From IMG/VR virus record IMGVR_UViG_3300025099_000055, positions 1 through 38,675 of that record: DNA of 38,675 bases. One strand, given 5' to 3'. How positions within the stretch are numbered: the first letter of the stretch is position 1; each line of letters begins with the position of its first letter. The notes under the pieces are model-generated. The model saw only the letters and a list, made by a program, of their open reading frames with translations. It ran no database searches and was not told where the DNA came from. The translations under genes and the position numbers were made by a program. This stretch comes from a virus. Positions 37,865 through 38,675 of the stretch are shown here, in pieces.

Positions 37865-38455
37865 TTAATTATATTGTTTATTTTCTAATTGTAGCGCTTT
37901 TGTTTTATTCCATACAATACCAACACCGTTTAAAACCTTCTCTAATACGATATTTAATTGTTCTGGTACACCACACTCAAAAACTGAATTGATCGCGCTT
38001 TGTTTATACAATTCAAGTTCTTTAACTTTTTTGCCTTCTGGTGTTTTTTCAGCCTCTTTTTTAGCTAAATAAGACGCCCATTCTCTTAATTGTTCTCTAC
38101 AATCGGACGGCTGAATTCCACACCCATAAGTATCACGTGAATAATAATTGTCCCTATCAGATTTTTTAAACTTATAGTTTAAATTCTCTTTAAGTTCTCT
38201 ATTATTAATTTTGCCGAAAAATGTCATCGCTTTACGTTGTTTTATTTCTAGTTCAGCAATAGCGCCTTCTAGTTCTTTTATAACAACATCAGCTTTTATT
38301 TTTTTGGCAAGTTTCAATTCTGCGGTTTCAGTAAGATCCGCAATAATAGATTTGACGCTTAATTCCGCTTGATCTATTAACGGGTCAATTTCTGAATTGA
38401 TACGCTTTTTTAAATGTTCCAACTGATACTTAGTCGGATATGTGCTTTTTGTCAT
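37865..38455 (-). CDS. Coiled-coil protein of unknown function (196 aa)
   Basis: Product MTKSTYPTKYQLEHLKKRIN starts a long helical protein: EIDPLIDQAELSVKSIIADL, ELKLAKKIKADVVIKELEG, REQLREWASYLAKKEAEKTP, with DTYGCGIQPSDC in between. It resembles helical phage accessory proteins, no named family. TAGGAG lies ten bases before the ATG. The operator-like TAATATCCTATAATT (38481-38495) sits about 25 bases upstream. It starts the whole minus-strand cassette. Confidence 0.65.
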   Translation of the reverse strand: MTKSTYPTKYQLEHLKKRINSEIDPLIDQAELSVKSIIADLTETAELKLAKKIKADVVIKELEGAIAELEIKQRKAMTFFGKINNRELKENLNYKFKKSDRDNYYSRDTYGCGIQPSDCREQLREWASYLAKKEAEKTPEGKKVKELELYKQSAINSVFECGVPEQLNIVLEKVLNGVGIVWNKTKALQLENKQYN

Positions 38456-38675
38456 ATTAATATACTCCTATTTGTTATGTTAATATCCTATAATTAATAC
38501 TGATTTAAAAATTGATTGCAAGTCTTTTTGTACTTAAAAAAACAAGTTTTATTTTGGACATTTTTTAGTCTCATTTGTGTCATATTTATTATACTTTCTG
38601 CAATTTATAATCATTACAATCTAGAAGTTATTAAAAGTGATTTTCCTGCAAAATCCCGCCACCCGTTACTAGCCT
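38456..38675 (-). promoter_or_regulatory. Right-edge noncoding region with operator-like site
   Basis: Upstream of the 196-residue gene. TAATATCCTATAATT (38481-38495) matches the operator family. A weak minus-strand promoter may be TTGCAA (38521-38516), 16 bases, TATTAA (38499-38494). A 6-bp hairpin GATTTT-5-AAAATC (38639-38655) and a G+C-richer end (38655-38675) follow. A 29-codon open frame at 38494-38583 is not convincing. Nothing else is seen. Confidence 0.4.

Noticed and set aside
38494-38583. 29-codon minus-strand frame (MTQMRLKNVQ...)
   Set aside because: No Shine-Dalgarno sequence, overlaps the likely promoter and operator of the 37865-38455 gene, and shows no recognisable features.
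1-38675. Integrase, RNA polymerase or toxin-antitoxin pair
   Set aside because: No tyrosine or serine recombinase, single-subunit RNA polymerase or toxin motif was found. The RHH protein could be an antitoxin, but the gene after it lacks toxin features.

Overview
The window is the middle and right part of a tailed-phage genome, very AT-rich (roughly one third G+C by eye), with packed genes that overlap by ATGA or TAATG junctions. The gene set and protein style (Gly/Met-rich structural proteins, a P22 gp10-like stabilization protein, family A DNA polymerase, archaeo-eukaryotic-type primase, 2OG-Fe(II) oxygenases, DUF3310, M15 endolysin) resemble uncultured marine podovirus-like phages of SAR11-type Alphaproteobacteria. 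The host is inferred from composition and gene style, not proven. Large terminase, portal and capsid genes are not in the window, so it is not a complete genome. Layout: 1-14.1 kb (+) is the late virion module. It holds a three-repeat surface/fibre-type protein, the stabilization protein, several Gly-rich proteins, a 1569-residue internal/ejection-type protein, a 656-residue protein with a poly-Gly linker, and a one-TM small protein. At 14.2-15.6 kb an SNF2-type helicase lies on the minus strand. It diverges from a 34-bp perfect palindrome that contains two fully superimposed sigma70-type promoters. From 15.65 to 22.5 kb (+) is the replication module: early unknowns, a possible ssDNA-binding protein, AEP primase, UvrD-like helicase, DUF3310 protein and DNA polymerase I (Leu at the position of E. 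coli Phe762). From 22.5 to 27.9 kb (+) there are small membrane, secreted or Cys-rich proteins, a secreted Glu/Met-rich protein, coiled-coil membrane proteins, the M15 peptidase endolysin and zinc ribbons. From 27.9 to 32.6 kb (mostly +) is an accessory stretch of small genes. It includes a ribbon-helix-helix regulator, an overlapping lipoprotein-like ORF, a 2OG oxygenase, an HNH endonuclease and a RecB-like exonuclease. From 32.57 to 33.02 kb is a noncoding block with many TGTGGAAA (DnaA-box-like) motifs and longer repeats, a candidate replication origin. It is followed by a few genes and an isolated small terminase gene (minus), which diverges from a second promoter pair of the same design. 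From 33.95 to 35.38 kb (+) are a zinc ribbon, a second 2OG oxygenase and a VRR-NUC-type nuclease. From 35.4 to 38.5 kb all genes are on the minus strand. They are short unknowns whose start sites share a repeated translation-start element, plus a GP88-like Cys-motif protein. Regulation: sites close to TAATATCCYATATT recur at promoters near 27.95, 29.6, 37.6 and 38.5 kb. The ribbon-helix-helix gene at 29.65 kb lies directly behind two of them, which suggests a phage-encoded regulon. Together with the two palindromic divergent promoters and the origin-like block, this regulatory architecture is the most interesting content of the window.
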